Source: Lithospermum erythrorhizon (Eukaryota; Streptophyta; Magnoliopsida; Boraginales; Boraginaceae). Taken from it: 64,000 nt of DNA. Both the position numbers and the translations under genes were made by a program. The stretch lies in assembly GCA_019722365.1 (NCBI GenBank), contig JADFUC010000825.1:1-64000 (forward strand), given 5' to 3'. Every line of letters starts with the position of its first letter. Position 1 is the stretch's first letter. Positions 13,683-23,936 of the stretch are shown here, piece by piece. The notes beneath the pieces are model-generated. The model was not told the origin of the DNA. It saw only the letters and a program-made list of their open reading frames with translations, and searched no databases.

Positions 13683-14345
13683 AGTAGAAGCTTCGTTAAA
13701 TTAACTCTTTCGATTATTTAATAAACTCTCTAAATAATATTTTTTGTCCGTTCCGACTCGGGGATAGGGTGCTAAATTAATAATTAAGCTAAAATTATAA
13801 AATAATACATTTTGATAATTTCTAGACTTCAATATAAATATAAATTAATAAATTCTTATATACTACATATTACATTTCTTTTTCCTTTTTTGTTTTTGAA
13901 ATTATCTTTTTTGGTGAGTGCTCAGCCCAGAGTAGAAGCTCGATTATTTAATAAACTCTCTAAGACAATATTTTTGGCCCATCCCGACTCCGGGATAGGG
14001 TGCTGGATCAATAATTCGCGCTATTTTTTAATTCATTTTCATATTTATATATTGCAATTATCAAGCGTAGTAGAAACTTCGATAAATTAATACTCGGGGG
14101 ATAGTGTGCTTAATTAATAATTTGTCCTTTATTTAGTTCCTTTTCATTTTTTTTTTGCAATTATCGACTTCAGTAGAAACTCCATAAATTAATACTCGAT
14201 TATTTAATAAACTACATAAGATAATATTTTATCCGGTCCGTAGGGATAGGGTGCTAAATTAATAGTCGCTAAAATTAAGATAATACATTTTGATAATTTA
14301 TAGACCATTATAAAATATAAATTAATAATTCCTTATATACTACGT
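13683..14345 (+). repeat. Tandem array, right half (four units)
   Basis: This continues the 7980-9054 array after the nested LTRs. The ggatagggtgct-like block is at about 13762, 13992, 14098 and 14242. The first bases, gtagaagcttcg, complete the unit interrupted at 9054 (ctacaggtag). Confidence 0.75.
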
Positions 14346-16020
14346 ATTACATGACTGATTTATGAAGGTTTTCTGACAAATGACTCGATTATCTTTTTGT
14401 TATTTGTTGAAATCAATTTCGCTGAATGCAAATACCACAATTTTCCTTATCATTGTAAGAACTACTGGTGTTGTTGCTTTAATAAGGTGAGAGATTGAAT
14501 GGTTTCTTTCAAATGAGCACTTCATTTGATATACGTACATGCATTGTACAATAATTAAGTGAAAGTTTGAAAGGTGTTTGTAAAATAGGTATTTCACTAT
14601 AAATTAACAAAATATTAATTAATAATGTAACAACTATTTCAAAACTAATTTTGACTGATCGTGAATCTTTTGATGATATAATAACGGTTAGTCCCGTATT
14701 AGTTAGTCCCATTATTTCGGCCCGTCGGCTAGTTTTTAAGATCTAATCATGAACCTTAATTGCCGTGGCATTTTACTAGTAAGCTTGATTTATTTTAATT
14801 AAAAAAATTAATTCATCTTAATTGATTTAATTATTTTCCAATAAATTTTCGTTAATACACAATATGTATTTCATTATATGACGATCATAGTTCTTGAGCA
14901 TTCATCAGCGGCGAATCCGTCAAATGCGCATATTTTATTTAATCAATAAATAATAATAAATATATTTATCACAAACAAATTTATTTACACTAAAATATAT
15001 ATACATTTGCATATGTAAATACAAAAAATAATTAGTTACATATGAAGTAATGAAATAGAGTACCTCTGATAAGCTCTTGAAACAAATTAGTGCGATGATG
15101 GAGAAGTTGTGTTAATAGCAGAAATCTTCACATTATTTTAACTCCAAGATAAACTCTTGAGAAGAAAAGAAATGAAATGATATAGGTTTGGAAGAAAAGA
15201 AGAGAAATTGGAATGAGGAAATGATTATATGATTATAATGCGAAATTGATGTTGATTGTGTTAGCGATTATGAAATACTCACCTATAATCGTGTTTTAGA
15301 ATCCACAAAATTACCTAAGTCATTATCACATTCGCTGACTAGGAGAGATTATATGGTATAAAGATTGTCTTTATAAATGATAAGTTCTAGGAAGATTATA
15401 CGATACAACCGTCAGCTTTCCCGTGTGCTAAAGAACTTGAAAGATGCGTGCGAGCCTTAAGGAACCAATTGGCCTTAAATAAGGAAAACTAGGAGAAGAG
15501 TTTGAGATCGAACTCTTTGAGCGATGGGAATAACTTGAAAACTTGGTTTCATTATACATAGGATAAATGTTGTTTGTATAGCAATCTGAGTGGAATCGCT
15601 TGATTATATGCATTGTACATATAAATTTGAATTTATATCTTTGTAGTACATTCTTGTTTCCGTCGGAAGAGAGTGCAGTTCGGTAGGATTAGGGGTCGGG
15701 ATTGGATGTTAGGTGTTGGACATTAAAGTACGTCTAAGAGATTGGGAGGTGTTTTTATTTATCTTTATTAAAATTTGATGAAATATTAAAATATATTTTT
15801 TGTTATTTAAAATTCACTTCCAAAATTCAAATATATATGTATAATTTTGATATTACCCTCCCAGTTAAATGGGATTTCGTGGTACATACATATAATTGTG
15901 AAGTCCACAATCTAATTGAATGGAGCTTATTGAACCCCAATCTAAGCTTTTTGAAACTCGGTCTCGATTGACCCCGATTGATATGAATTTAAGGGGATAC
16001 AATACATGCACTTATGATAG
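14346..16020. other. Unassigned AT-rich intergenic sequence
   Basis: I see no gene or recognisable element. Short frames at 14400-14712 and 15428-15613 (- strand) have ordinary intergenic composition and no domain. Confidence 0.4.
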
Positions 16021-16225
16021 TCGGGGTTGAGTACAGTGGAGTCGAAAAATGATAGAAGAGTCTTGTGATCAAAAGATCGCGGGTTCGATTCACCGATAGT
16101 CTCTTTTGGGGGAAGCGGTCTATAAGAACCCCTCTTAAGCACTCAAAAGAGTTAGGAGGCATGCCTTGTTCTTGAATTTTATACATCATCCTTTTGTCCT
16201 AAATTTTATTTGATAAAAAAAAAAA
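16021..16225 (+). mobile_element. tRNA-derived SINE with target duplication
   Basis: A polymerase III type promoter is visible. The A-box-like tgagtacagtgg is at 16028-16039 and the B box ggttcgattca at 16082-16092, about 43 bases apart. The unit ends in an oligo(A) run at about 16215-16225. It is bounded by the 7-base direct repeat ATGATAG (16014-16020 and 16226-16232). A and B boxes, A tail, about 205 bases and a direct repeat together fit a plant SINE. The family name is unknown. A tRNA gene is excluded because no cloverleaf acceptor pairing or anticodon arm can be formed. Confidence 0.7.
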
Positions 16226-16379
16226 ATGATAGATCTGTATGCAACCAATGAGATTGAATCGAAAAGGATAAAAAGACATGGATCCTTTCCGTTTGGCAAT
16301 ATACTATTCGTTAATACATTTATAGACATGTGTCCAAAACCCACTACCACATCTCGCAAGGGACTGAGAAAGATCATCC

Positions 16380-16870
16380 TAATAGAAACTTCCTCAATTA
16401 TAGCAATTAAAAATAGAAGGATAAGGGTAAACTTCTCTGTACTTAAATGAAAAGTATTTTTTAGAAGTGAAATTAGTCATTTTCCCCTTGTATATAACTT
16501 CCTCAATTATTACACTTAAAAATAGATTGCAAAATAGTAATTTCACTCCCAAAAATTTCTATTTGGTGGTGTTTATAACAACTCATAGGAATGGGGACGA
16601 GACCAAATAAAAGCGCACTCCAAAAAGTAAAAAATTATCTATGCAATGTCTATTTTGCCCCTTAAATGAAACTTCCTCAAACACTACTCTTACAAATAGA
16701 GGGCTAAAACACATCTAATTTTTTAGTGTTTGGAGTGTGGTTATAGCAGGGGTGGGATTAAAAGCACACCAAAACAGTGTTAAAAATATAGAAAATAACT
16801 ATTTTGCCCTTAAATGAAACTTACTCAAATACTACAGTTACAAATAGAAGGACTAAAATAGTCATTTCAC
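16380..16870 (+). repeat. Degenerate tandem array (four units)
   Basis: The motif aaacttcctcaa plus tacaaatagaaggactaaaa plus tagtcatttcac occurs near 16386, 16497, 16669 and 16817, spaced 110-170 bases. Units are diverged. A related sequence may be present near 62570-62640. Confidence 0.55.
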
Positions 16871-17480
16871 CACTATTTATACGGCTTGGATCCTCTGTCT
16901 CCATCGATGTCACATTAATAATATTATGACAAGTGTGTAATTTAATATATAGTTTTCTAAAAAATATAGCATCGCAGCTACCTGACTATTTTTTAATATT
17001 TTGACAAATAATAACATGGCGTGAATTGTGTCATGTTGTCCACGGCGCATCTCGTGGGCGTGAATTCGCTCGGTCTTGTGATACTTGTCGGCGTGAGTTC
17101 GATCCTGGCGTGACAAATATTTGTTCTTTGAATCGAGGTGTGCCGGTGTTCTTGGGTTACGTGGGATGACGCGGGCCGTCGAGTGCATCTCGGATAACGC
17201 CACGCGTTGGTGATGGGTAGCGGTGGGCGCCGCCGTTGGCTTAATATCAACGATGAATTGTAATAAATGTTTCGGTAGGCGATCTTATGCACTATTTATA
17301 GCAGCCATGGATAGGAGGTAAAATTGTAATTTGACTCTAAAATCCAGTATTTTTTATGTGGATATAATAACTGGAATCATTTCCTGGGAGTCTGGAAATT
17401 CATTGGACCTCTTGTGATAAACCCTAATTGGGAAATGTAATGACAAGCATTCCTTAATTACAAATTCATACGTGTTAGGG
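16871..17480. other. Unassigned sequence upstream of the TFIIS gene
   Basis: No gene is supported. A GC-richer block at 17040-17260 gives two overlapping - strand frames of 97-99 codons rich in Arg, Thr, His and Pro. These have no domain and look non-coding. Confidence 0.4.
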
Positions 17481-17499
17481 TGCAACCATTTTTCGCCAC

Positions 17500-17663
17500 C
17501 GCTTCTTACGCTCTCTCTATCATTTCCTTAAAAAAATGATAAACTTTGTGTCTATTACTATTACTTTTCATACTCATATTCACTTCCTTTTTCACTATTT
17601 TAAATATTTCCAACAATCATTTATTTCTAGGGTTTCCTTGTGCCTACGCCTTATGCCATTCAG
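17500..17663 (+). promoter_or_regulatory. Probable 5' UTR exon of the TFIIS gene
   Basis: A pyrimidine-rich leader (cgcttcttacgctctctctatc near 17500) is followed by a candidate donor cattcag|gtacttg with the junction after 17663. Possible acceptors before the coding start are agtag|ggac (after 18345) and cgtag|gggt (after 18357). The transcription start and the exact exon ends are inferred. Confidence 0.4.
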
Positions 17664-17720
17664 GTACTTGTTTTTTTCTTCCATTTTATTTTGTTGGTTT
17701 TCTTTATTTTATCATAAATA

Positions 17721-18330
17721 TTTGATTTGTATGTGTTAATGATCAAGAAAGTGGATAATATTGCGATTTCGTTAACTGGGTAGTGTGATTTTCGATGATT
17801 TTATGCTGGGTTGATTACATTTTTTCGTAAAGATTTTATTTTTATGAATTAATTACCAAGAAAGTGGACAACATTGCGATTTCATTAACTGGGTATTGCC
17901 ATTTTCGATGATTTTATGCTGAGTTGATTTAATTTTTTCATAGAGATTCGATTTGTATGTGTTAATGACCAAGAAAGTGGATAATATTGGGATTCCATTA
18001 TACGGGCGTGGTTAAACTTTGGTATAATGATTTTATGCTGAGTTGAGTTTTTTTGAATTTCGTACTCCCAATTATTTTTATACATGTATAATATTTAGTC
18101 AAACATGTATCCAATGGTACTATTTTTAATTTCATTTACTGATAACGTGGTAATTTTGATTAAAATCAAAGTTATGCGTGTCATTTAAGGCTATAAGCTT
18201 TGTTAAATTTGACTATTGAAAATCAAACTGTACAGTCTTTTTAGGATGGAGGGAGTAATTTCCGAGAAAGTGGATAACTTTGGGATTTCATTAACTCGGT
18301 GCTGTGAACTGCGATGAAATTGATTGATTT
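17721..18330 (+). repeat. Tandem leader-intron repeats upstream of the TFIIS start codon
   Basis: Three units of about 110-120 bases (17721-17830, 17831-17942, 17943-18062) share aagaaagtggataatattg, gatttcattaactgggta and gatgattttatgctgagttg. A fourth partial unit resumes at 18258 with gagaaagtggataactttg. A MITE at 18065-18255 accounts for the gap. The array lies within the presumed 5' UTR intron and runs to about 40 bases before the ATG. Confidence 0.75.
18065..18255. mobile_element. Stowaway-like MITE in the TFIIS leader
   Basis: The ends are inverted: ctcccaattatttttatac on the left and gtctttttaggatggaggga on the right, which reads ctccctccatcc on the other strand. The element is 191 bases long. 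It is flanked by TA on both sides (18063-18064 and 18256-18257), the Tc1/mariner target. It has no coding capacity. Confidence 0.65.
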
Positions 18331-18365
18331 CTTGTAATAAAGTAGGGACAAACGTAGGGGTTCTA

Positions 18366-21300
18366 ATGGAGAAGGAGCTTATTCACCTGTTTGAAGGGGT
18401 GCAGAAAGCAGCAGATGCCTCGGTTGATGACATCGGGCCAGAAGAGGATCGTGCTCTTGATTTGCTAAACCAACTCAAGAAGTTTCCTGTTAATTATCAT
18501 GTTCTAGTCTCCACTCAGGTAATTACTTATTTCTTTTTTGTGTATAATGGATAATAATTTTTCTTGTTATAATTTTTGTTACTGTTATTGTTACTATTTA
18601 TGTGGTGCTTATCATTTTCTCTGTGCACACACACGTATAATATATTTAGCGTCTTTAGTGATATTTCACACTTTTCATGGTCTATGATGTTGGATATTTT
18701 ATATTCACTAGCTATTGAATGTAATGGAATACATAAAAGTGGCTCATTACACTACCTGCGCTTCTTAATTTCTTATATATTCTCTAGCTGTTAAATATTT
18801 TAGGGCGTTGGTGCATGTTTTGTTTTGTTTGTTTGTTAGTGCTAATTTACAATTCTCATTCATCAGTTGTGCCGCTACCATTATTGGACCCATCTCCATC
18901 TATTCATGTCTAGTATTATCTTTCTTAGCTTCCTGCATGTTGTCAGACTCTACATAAGTTGATTGGTTTCTCACATGTAAATCTGTTTCTATTAAGTATT
19001 TGAGCTGGAAGTTTGAACGTTTTCTACTGCATCCACTTCTACAATTTCTTGCTGTTCAACCATCTAATTTGGATTGAAATCCTGAATAATTGTTCATGTA
19101 TAACATGTAATAGTGTCATATTAACCCTCGAGTTGAAAACAATTTAGGTGACAAACGCTCTTTTTCTTATCTAATAGTTTGACCTCCTCCTAGTCTGTAC
19201 TGACAAGAATCTTCTACATTAACATTTAAAATGCGACTTTGGCACATAACTTGGAAGAATGAAGCTTACATACATACTGTCAATAAACACATTACAAACC
19301 AATAATAAAAGAATTCAACATTTATATCTCCTAATGTAAAGGTACAACAAAATCCCATTTGCTGCTGAAACATTGTTAAGTAGTTAAGAAGACTATTAGA
19401 GTGTATAAGTAATTAATTAGACTTATACCTTAGTCACCTGGTAACAATATCAGATTATACAATTTTTGTATTCGCACTTCAACTTAGTCGCCTACTCACC
19501 ATTCAGTAATGACTGTCAAATCCCTGATCAAATAAATAATATAGTTCTAGTGGTTTTCATATATTATGATAAAATTGCAATCTGTCAAGTCTTATGAATT
19601 ATAATAGCCTTAGAAATAATATATTCATGAAATTGTAGGTTGGTTTGTGTTTTGGGGCATGTTTACAGAGGCCCATTGACACTTCAGTACGACCAGGTTC
19701 TATTTAAGAGTTGCTGGAACCTCTAAAAGAATTTTCTAAACCATTTTTTGCTCCAGTGATGCTGAATATGGTGGGTTTCATTTTCCACAGTTTCGGTCAC
19801 AGCAGATATTATTCTGCCTCACTGAGAAATGCAGTTTGAGATATAAAGCAGGTGCTATGGGCTGTTCGATCTGCCGCGTACATTGGTGTTCCCATTTTGT
19901 TTTAATCTATCTTCCTCTTGGGCAATCCTGCAGAGCTTTGCTGTCATGTACATAGCATTAGCATGGGTTTAAGTTTCTAGTCATTTTGTAGTTTGAATGT
20001 ATCACTAGCATTCTAAAATATACTCTATTAATACATCGGGAAGGTCTTAATCAATCAATATGGGACTGGGTTGTAAATATCCTCCCTTGCGATGTAACAT
20101 ATTATTTGGACCACATATAGAGGTTTACATATATGGCCTTAACGGGAGCTAGCTCATGATACCAATGTAAGAGTCCATGGGGGTACTATAACCAATTGGT
20201 TTTAGCATGGATAATCAAGTATCTTTATTGATGTGTGCAAGTGAAAATTAGGTTTTCCTAATTAAAGGGAGGTTTTAATGGATATGTCTTTCTCCTCAAT
20301 GTGAAGTCATGGATACCTCACTACTATAGCTTCAGGTTGTGTATCTTGTTGGTCGTTTTCGACGCCATTTAAGGCTGTCATACTTTGTAGTGGTCATCTA
20401 GATCATGTTATTTGAGTATATTTCTTTCAATTATGACCTTCCTTTTGCATGGGATTGTGCATATTTGATTGTGGCAGTTGTTTATTTCTTGCTTTTCATG
20501 TGCACTTCGCTCAGCATCTCATTGAAACGGAATATGATCCAGGTTGGAAAACGTCTTCGAGCACTAACAAAACACCACAGCTGTAGGATTAAGGTTCTAG
20601 CATCAGAGGTAGTTGAAATTTGGAAGGATGTGATTGTCCAAGAAACAGCAAGGAATAGAACTGATGGAGCAGCAAAGGATGAAGGATCTGTGAAAGTGGG
20701 AGCAGTGAAGGTGGAAAGGATGCCCCTTGTTAAGTCTCGAAAAGATAACCCGACATATACGAATAATTACAAGAAGATAAAGATCGGGGGACACAATAAG
20801 AGGATGAAGACGGAATTGGATGCCGTCAAGGCTGAGAAGGGCCCTGTTGCTGCTCTGCAGATAAAGGTGCAGAAGACGATTACAGAAGATGATCAAAATT
20901 TTAGAAGTTTGGAGCAAATAAAAGAAGAAAGGACTTATATAGAAAAGAAGTCAATGGATGATATGTCTAGCAAGGTCAAGGTAGAAATGTATGCTGTCAA
21001 GACAGAGGAAGGGCTTGCTGCTGAGCAGATAAAGGTGGAGAAGGTCACTGCAGAAGATGAACGAAGCTTGGATCAAACAGAAGAAAATAAAGCAACTTAT
21101 GCTATGTCCCACAATCGGAAACAGGATCAGGTGACCCCACCGAAGTTGGATTCTATTGTATATTGCAATGATCCCATGAGGAACAAAATCAGGGAAATGC
21201 TTGCAGAGGCTTTGTGTAAAGTCTCTAGGGAGGTCGATAAGGATCTTGAAGATGCAGTGAACAGATGTGATCCTTATCGAGTTGCAGTTTCTGTGGAGAC

Positions 21301-21685
21301 TGCAATGTTTGAGAAGTGGGGCAAGACCAACTGTGCCCATAAACTGAAGTACAGATCCATTATTTTCAACATGAAGGACCAGAAAAACCCAGACTTCCGG
21401 AGGAAAGTCCTCCTTGGACAATTTGTGCCAGATGCCATTATAGAGTTGACTCCAGAACAGATGGCGAGCGACGCCATGCAAGAGAAAAATGAACATATCA
21501 AGCAGAAGGCATTGTTTGAGTGTGAGCGTGGACAAAGTCTAGAGGCCACCTGTGAGAAGTTCAAATGTGGAAGATGTGGGAAAAGAGAAACCACATACTA
21601 CCAGATGCAGACGCGCAGTGCAGATGAACCGATGACGACATACGTCACTTGTGTAAACTGCAGCAATCGTTGGAAGTTCTGCTGA
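18366..21685 (+). CDS. TFIIS: Transcription elongation factor TFIIS
   Basis: Two coding exons, 18366-18518 and 20543-21685, are joined by a 2.0-kb intron (cag|gtaatt ... atccag|gttgg, phase 0) and give 431 aa. Residues 1-85 form the LW/TFIIS-N domain (MEKELIHLFEGVQKAAD..., then VGKRLRALTKH at the exon joint). Residues 260-375 form the central Pol II-binding domain (DPMRNKIREMLAEAL, KYRSIIFNMKDQKNPDFR). Residues 390-431 form the zinc ribbon, with cysteines 393, 396, 421 and 424 and the acidic hairpin RSADEP (D412, E413) that stimulates transcript cleavage by stalled polymerase II in the nucleus. The Met at 18366 was chosen because MEKELIHLFEG matches the family N-terminus; an in-frame upstream ATG at 18324 would add 14 unrelated residues. 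The protein is about 50 aa longer than the Arabidopsis protein (about 378 aa as I recall), the excess being in the charged linker (residues 100-250). Identity is very secure. Confidence 0.95.
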
Positions 21686-22014
21686 AGTCGCCATCGTTGG
21701 AAGTTTTGCCCCCATTGATGGGTCTTTGCCTGCAGTATAGTTTAGCTTTGCTTCACTGTTTTCCACCCTTGTTTCGGGTTAGGTCACTCAATCTTGTTAG
21801 TTTTTCATCTTTAGGATTTAATCAATCAGTTTAGCTCATAGTTTAGTTTAGTTAGTTTTATGTTTTCCCCATCAAAGGCATGTTTTTTCAGTTTAGTTTT
21901 CAGTTTTCCCACTAGAAAGATATGAGAATGTATCTACTACCATCCAGATCAGTATCTCTAATATAGTTTTCCCTTTTCTATATGTATCCCCTTAACTTGC
22001 TCTTAACGTATCAG

Positions 22015-22020
22015 AATAAA
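22015..22020 (+). terminator. Candidate poly(A) signal of the TFIIS gene
   Basis: An aataaa hexamer lies 330 bases after the stop codon, in T-rich 3' flanking DNA. It is a plausible but unproven 3' processing signal. Confidence 0.35.
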
Positions 22021-22360
22021 AATTTGAGAATCTGAGTAGTGTAAATAATACTCCGTAAAAGCAAAGAATCTGAGTTTAATGTAAAAGTTAAAAACTAGAA
22101 CATACAGTAAATTTGATGAAGTGGTCTACAGTAAAAATTTGACTTTAGGGTAATTTACTCTCAAACTGTGTGGATGTTCATCTAATTCATTCTTAAACAA
22201 TATTATGTGTTCAAGTTTTCATCCTTATTATAAATACCAGTTATTCGAGACACTAAATTAATGTCATGATACACATATGATATTCCTGGTGTAAAATGCT
22301 GCACTATACATAACATTATTTTATTATAACAACAATTCAAGTCTTGTTTTTGCAAGTAAA

Positions 22361-22428
22361 GATTTAGAATCTATTAAGAACAACAAACATAATGAGATTT
22401 AGAATCTATTAAGAACAACAAACATAAT
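22361..22428 (+). repeat. 33-base direct duplication
   Basis: Two identical 33-base copies beginning gatttagaatctattaagaa (22361-22393 and 22396-22428) are separated by two bases. They lie just beyond the 3' end of the next gene. Confidence 0.9.
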
Positions 22429-22436
22429 ACTCCGTA

Positions 22437-22880
22437 TTATTCTTGAGCATTTTCCCTCTCTTTGATTGCTTGGAAAACTCTGGAACTTTTATCAAAGATA
22501 TGTGCTCTTTTATTATAATCAGTTGCTTCTCTTCCTTGATCATCTCCCATGATTGCTTCTCTTTCCAAACACTCCAACAATTCAACCATCCCATTACTCT
22601 CTCTGCACTTCTCTTTCAAGTCTCCTATACCAATCAACTCTTCTTCCAATTTTATGTCATCCTCCAATTCTGGTACAATCCCACTTTTGGCACACTTGAA
22701 CCTACCCAAATGACCATGTTTCATCTGCAACCTCAAGCAAACATACTCATTACCACCATTAGCTGCATGCATGTAGGTTTGAGGGAATGGAAGAGAGGCA
22801 AGAGGAGAGTTCTTGATTTCATATGTTGAGGGAGAAAAGGAAGTAGACATTATTTTGAAATGGGGCAAAAGGGTATCCAT
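22437..22880 (-). CDS. Small plant protein of unknown function
   Basis: A single exon encodes 147 aa from MDTLLPHFK to KERENAQE. The frame is open up to 23030, but a TATA box (22922-22929) lies only 42 bases upstream of the Met at 22880. That makes this Met, or the next one at 22850 (MSTSFSPSTYE, 137 aa), the likely start. No signal peptide or membrane segment is seen. The N-terminal third is Ser/Pro-rich. The middle is acidic (PELEDDIKLEEELIGIGDLK), followed by a helical Glu-rich stretch (MVELLECLEREAIMGDD). The C-terminal block TDYNKRAHIFDKSSRVFQAI looks like a conserved motif of uncharacterised plant proteins, but I cannot name a family or function. It is convergent with the TFIIS gene, whose stop lies 750 bases away. 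Confidence 0.75.
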   Translation of the reverse strand: MDTLLPHFKIMSTSFSPSTYEIKNSPLASLPFPQTYMHAANGGNEYVCLRLQMKHGHLGRFKCAKSGIVPELEDDIKLEEELIGIGDLKEKCRESNGMVELLECLEREAIMGDDQGREATDYNKRAHIFDKSSRVFQAIKERENAQE

Positions 22881-22921
22881 TGTTGACACAGACTTTTGAT
22901 GTTGAATGTTGGGATATTTAA

Positions 22922-22929
22922 TATTTATA
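22922..22929 (-). promoter_or_regulatory. TATA box of the small gene
   Basis: On the - strand TATAAATA sits 42 bases before the chosen ATG. A start site 25-35 bases downstream would leave a leader of only about 10-15 bases for the Met at 22880, or about 40 for the Met at 22850. Confidence 0.6.
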
Positions 22930-23039
22930 GGTGAATGGAAGCCGTGGAGGAACAAAAAGAGGAAGAGAGCTGTCCGCCCCTTCAATTCTTTAATAATATC
23001 CATCCGATTTATTCGGAAAACACTATACATTGTTCGCCC

Positions 23040-23936
23040 GCTTCAAAAATAAATGACATTTAAATAAAAAATTACTGTTAAGATATTTTTTAATTTATTT
23101 TTACTTTTCATTTTATATTTTATAGACATATTTATGCTCTTTTTTTCTATTATATTTGTATATATTAATGTCTATTCTAATTTTTAATTACTTTGAATAT
23201 TGTATGAGAATTTAGTATACTTTTAATGTTTCATTATCATAGTAAAAAAATAACATTCGTTATTATTATGCTACAGTCTACAATAACAAATAAAAAAATG
23301 AAATGAGTTAATTTTTTTTATCTAAAATGCAAATTTTCTATTCAATTTTTATTAGATTTTTTTATCTGTTCAGTAATTTATTTATTTTCCTCATTTTTAT
23401 TATGTTATTTCATTATTTTTACATAAATTATTTTTTTAACGAGAAATTTATCGTTATTATTTTTCGAATGCGTGCTGAGTAAACCTCCAATGATTCAATA
23501 ATCTCCATTCTCCAAATCACCTAAATGACATACGGAAAATGATTTTGTTTCATAAGGGAATGGAGGTGGTAATGTGGTTGGGGCATGTGTCTTGCAAAAT
23601 ATAGATAGTCACTTGAGCTAGATGTGGACAGGTGGAAGAATATGAGTAGGATAAAAGAAGATGGTAGATCTTGTAAGGTAAAGGCACGCCCATGTATGTC
23701 GACTTACCAAGTCGTTGTCCGGGATATTGATTAACGTGTATAAATTTGCCATTACTAGCTCTAGGTAGGTGTGTGTCTTATGTCATGTCACTAGTGACAC
23801 AATTGGATTTTTTTAAGTGAAATTGAAATGAAATTTGGAATGAATTTAAGGTCTGTTTTTATTTGGAGTTGAGGTAATTTAAAAGAAACGAATTTGAAAT
23901 TTAAATACTTGTAAGGAAAACAATGTACTTTCTCTA
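23040..23936. other. AT-rich intergenic sequence
   Basis: T- and A-rich low-complexity DNA runs to about 23480, followed by ordinary intergenic sequence. I see no gene or bounded element. Confidence 0.5.

Noticed and set aside
16060..16100. A possible tRNA gene from the ggttcgattc B box
   Set aside because: No cloverleaf can be drawn; A tail and flanking duplication fit a SINE.
16910..17292. Two overlapping - strand frames of 97-99 codons
   Set aside because: Low-complexity composition, no domain, and no promoter or splice context.
20951..21535. 194-codon - strand frame opposite TFIIS exon 2
   Set aside because: Shadow of the TFIIS coding exon; the + strand has the full set of domain motifs.
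22443..22829. 128-codon + strand frame
   Set aside because: Antisense shadow of the small - strand gene, which has the TATA box.
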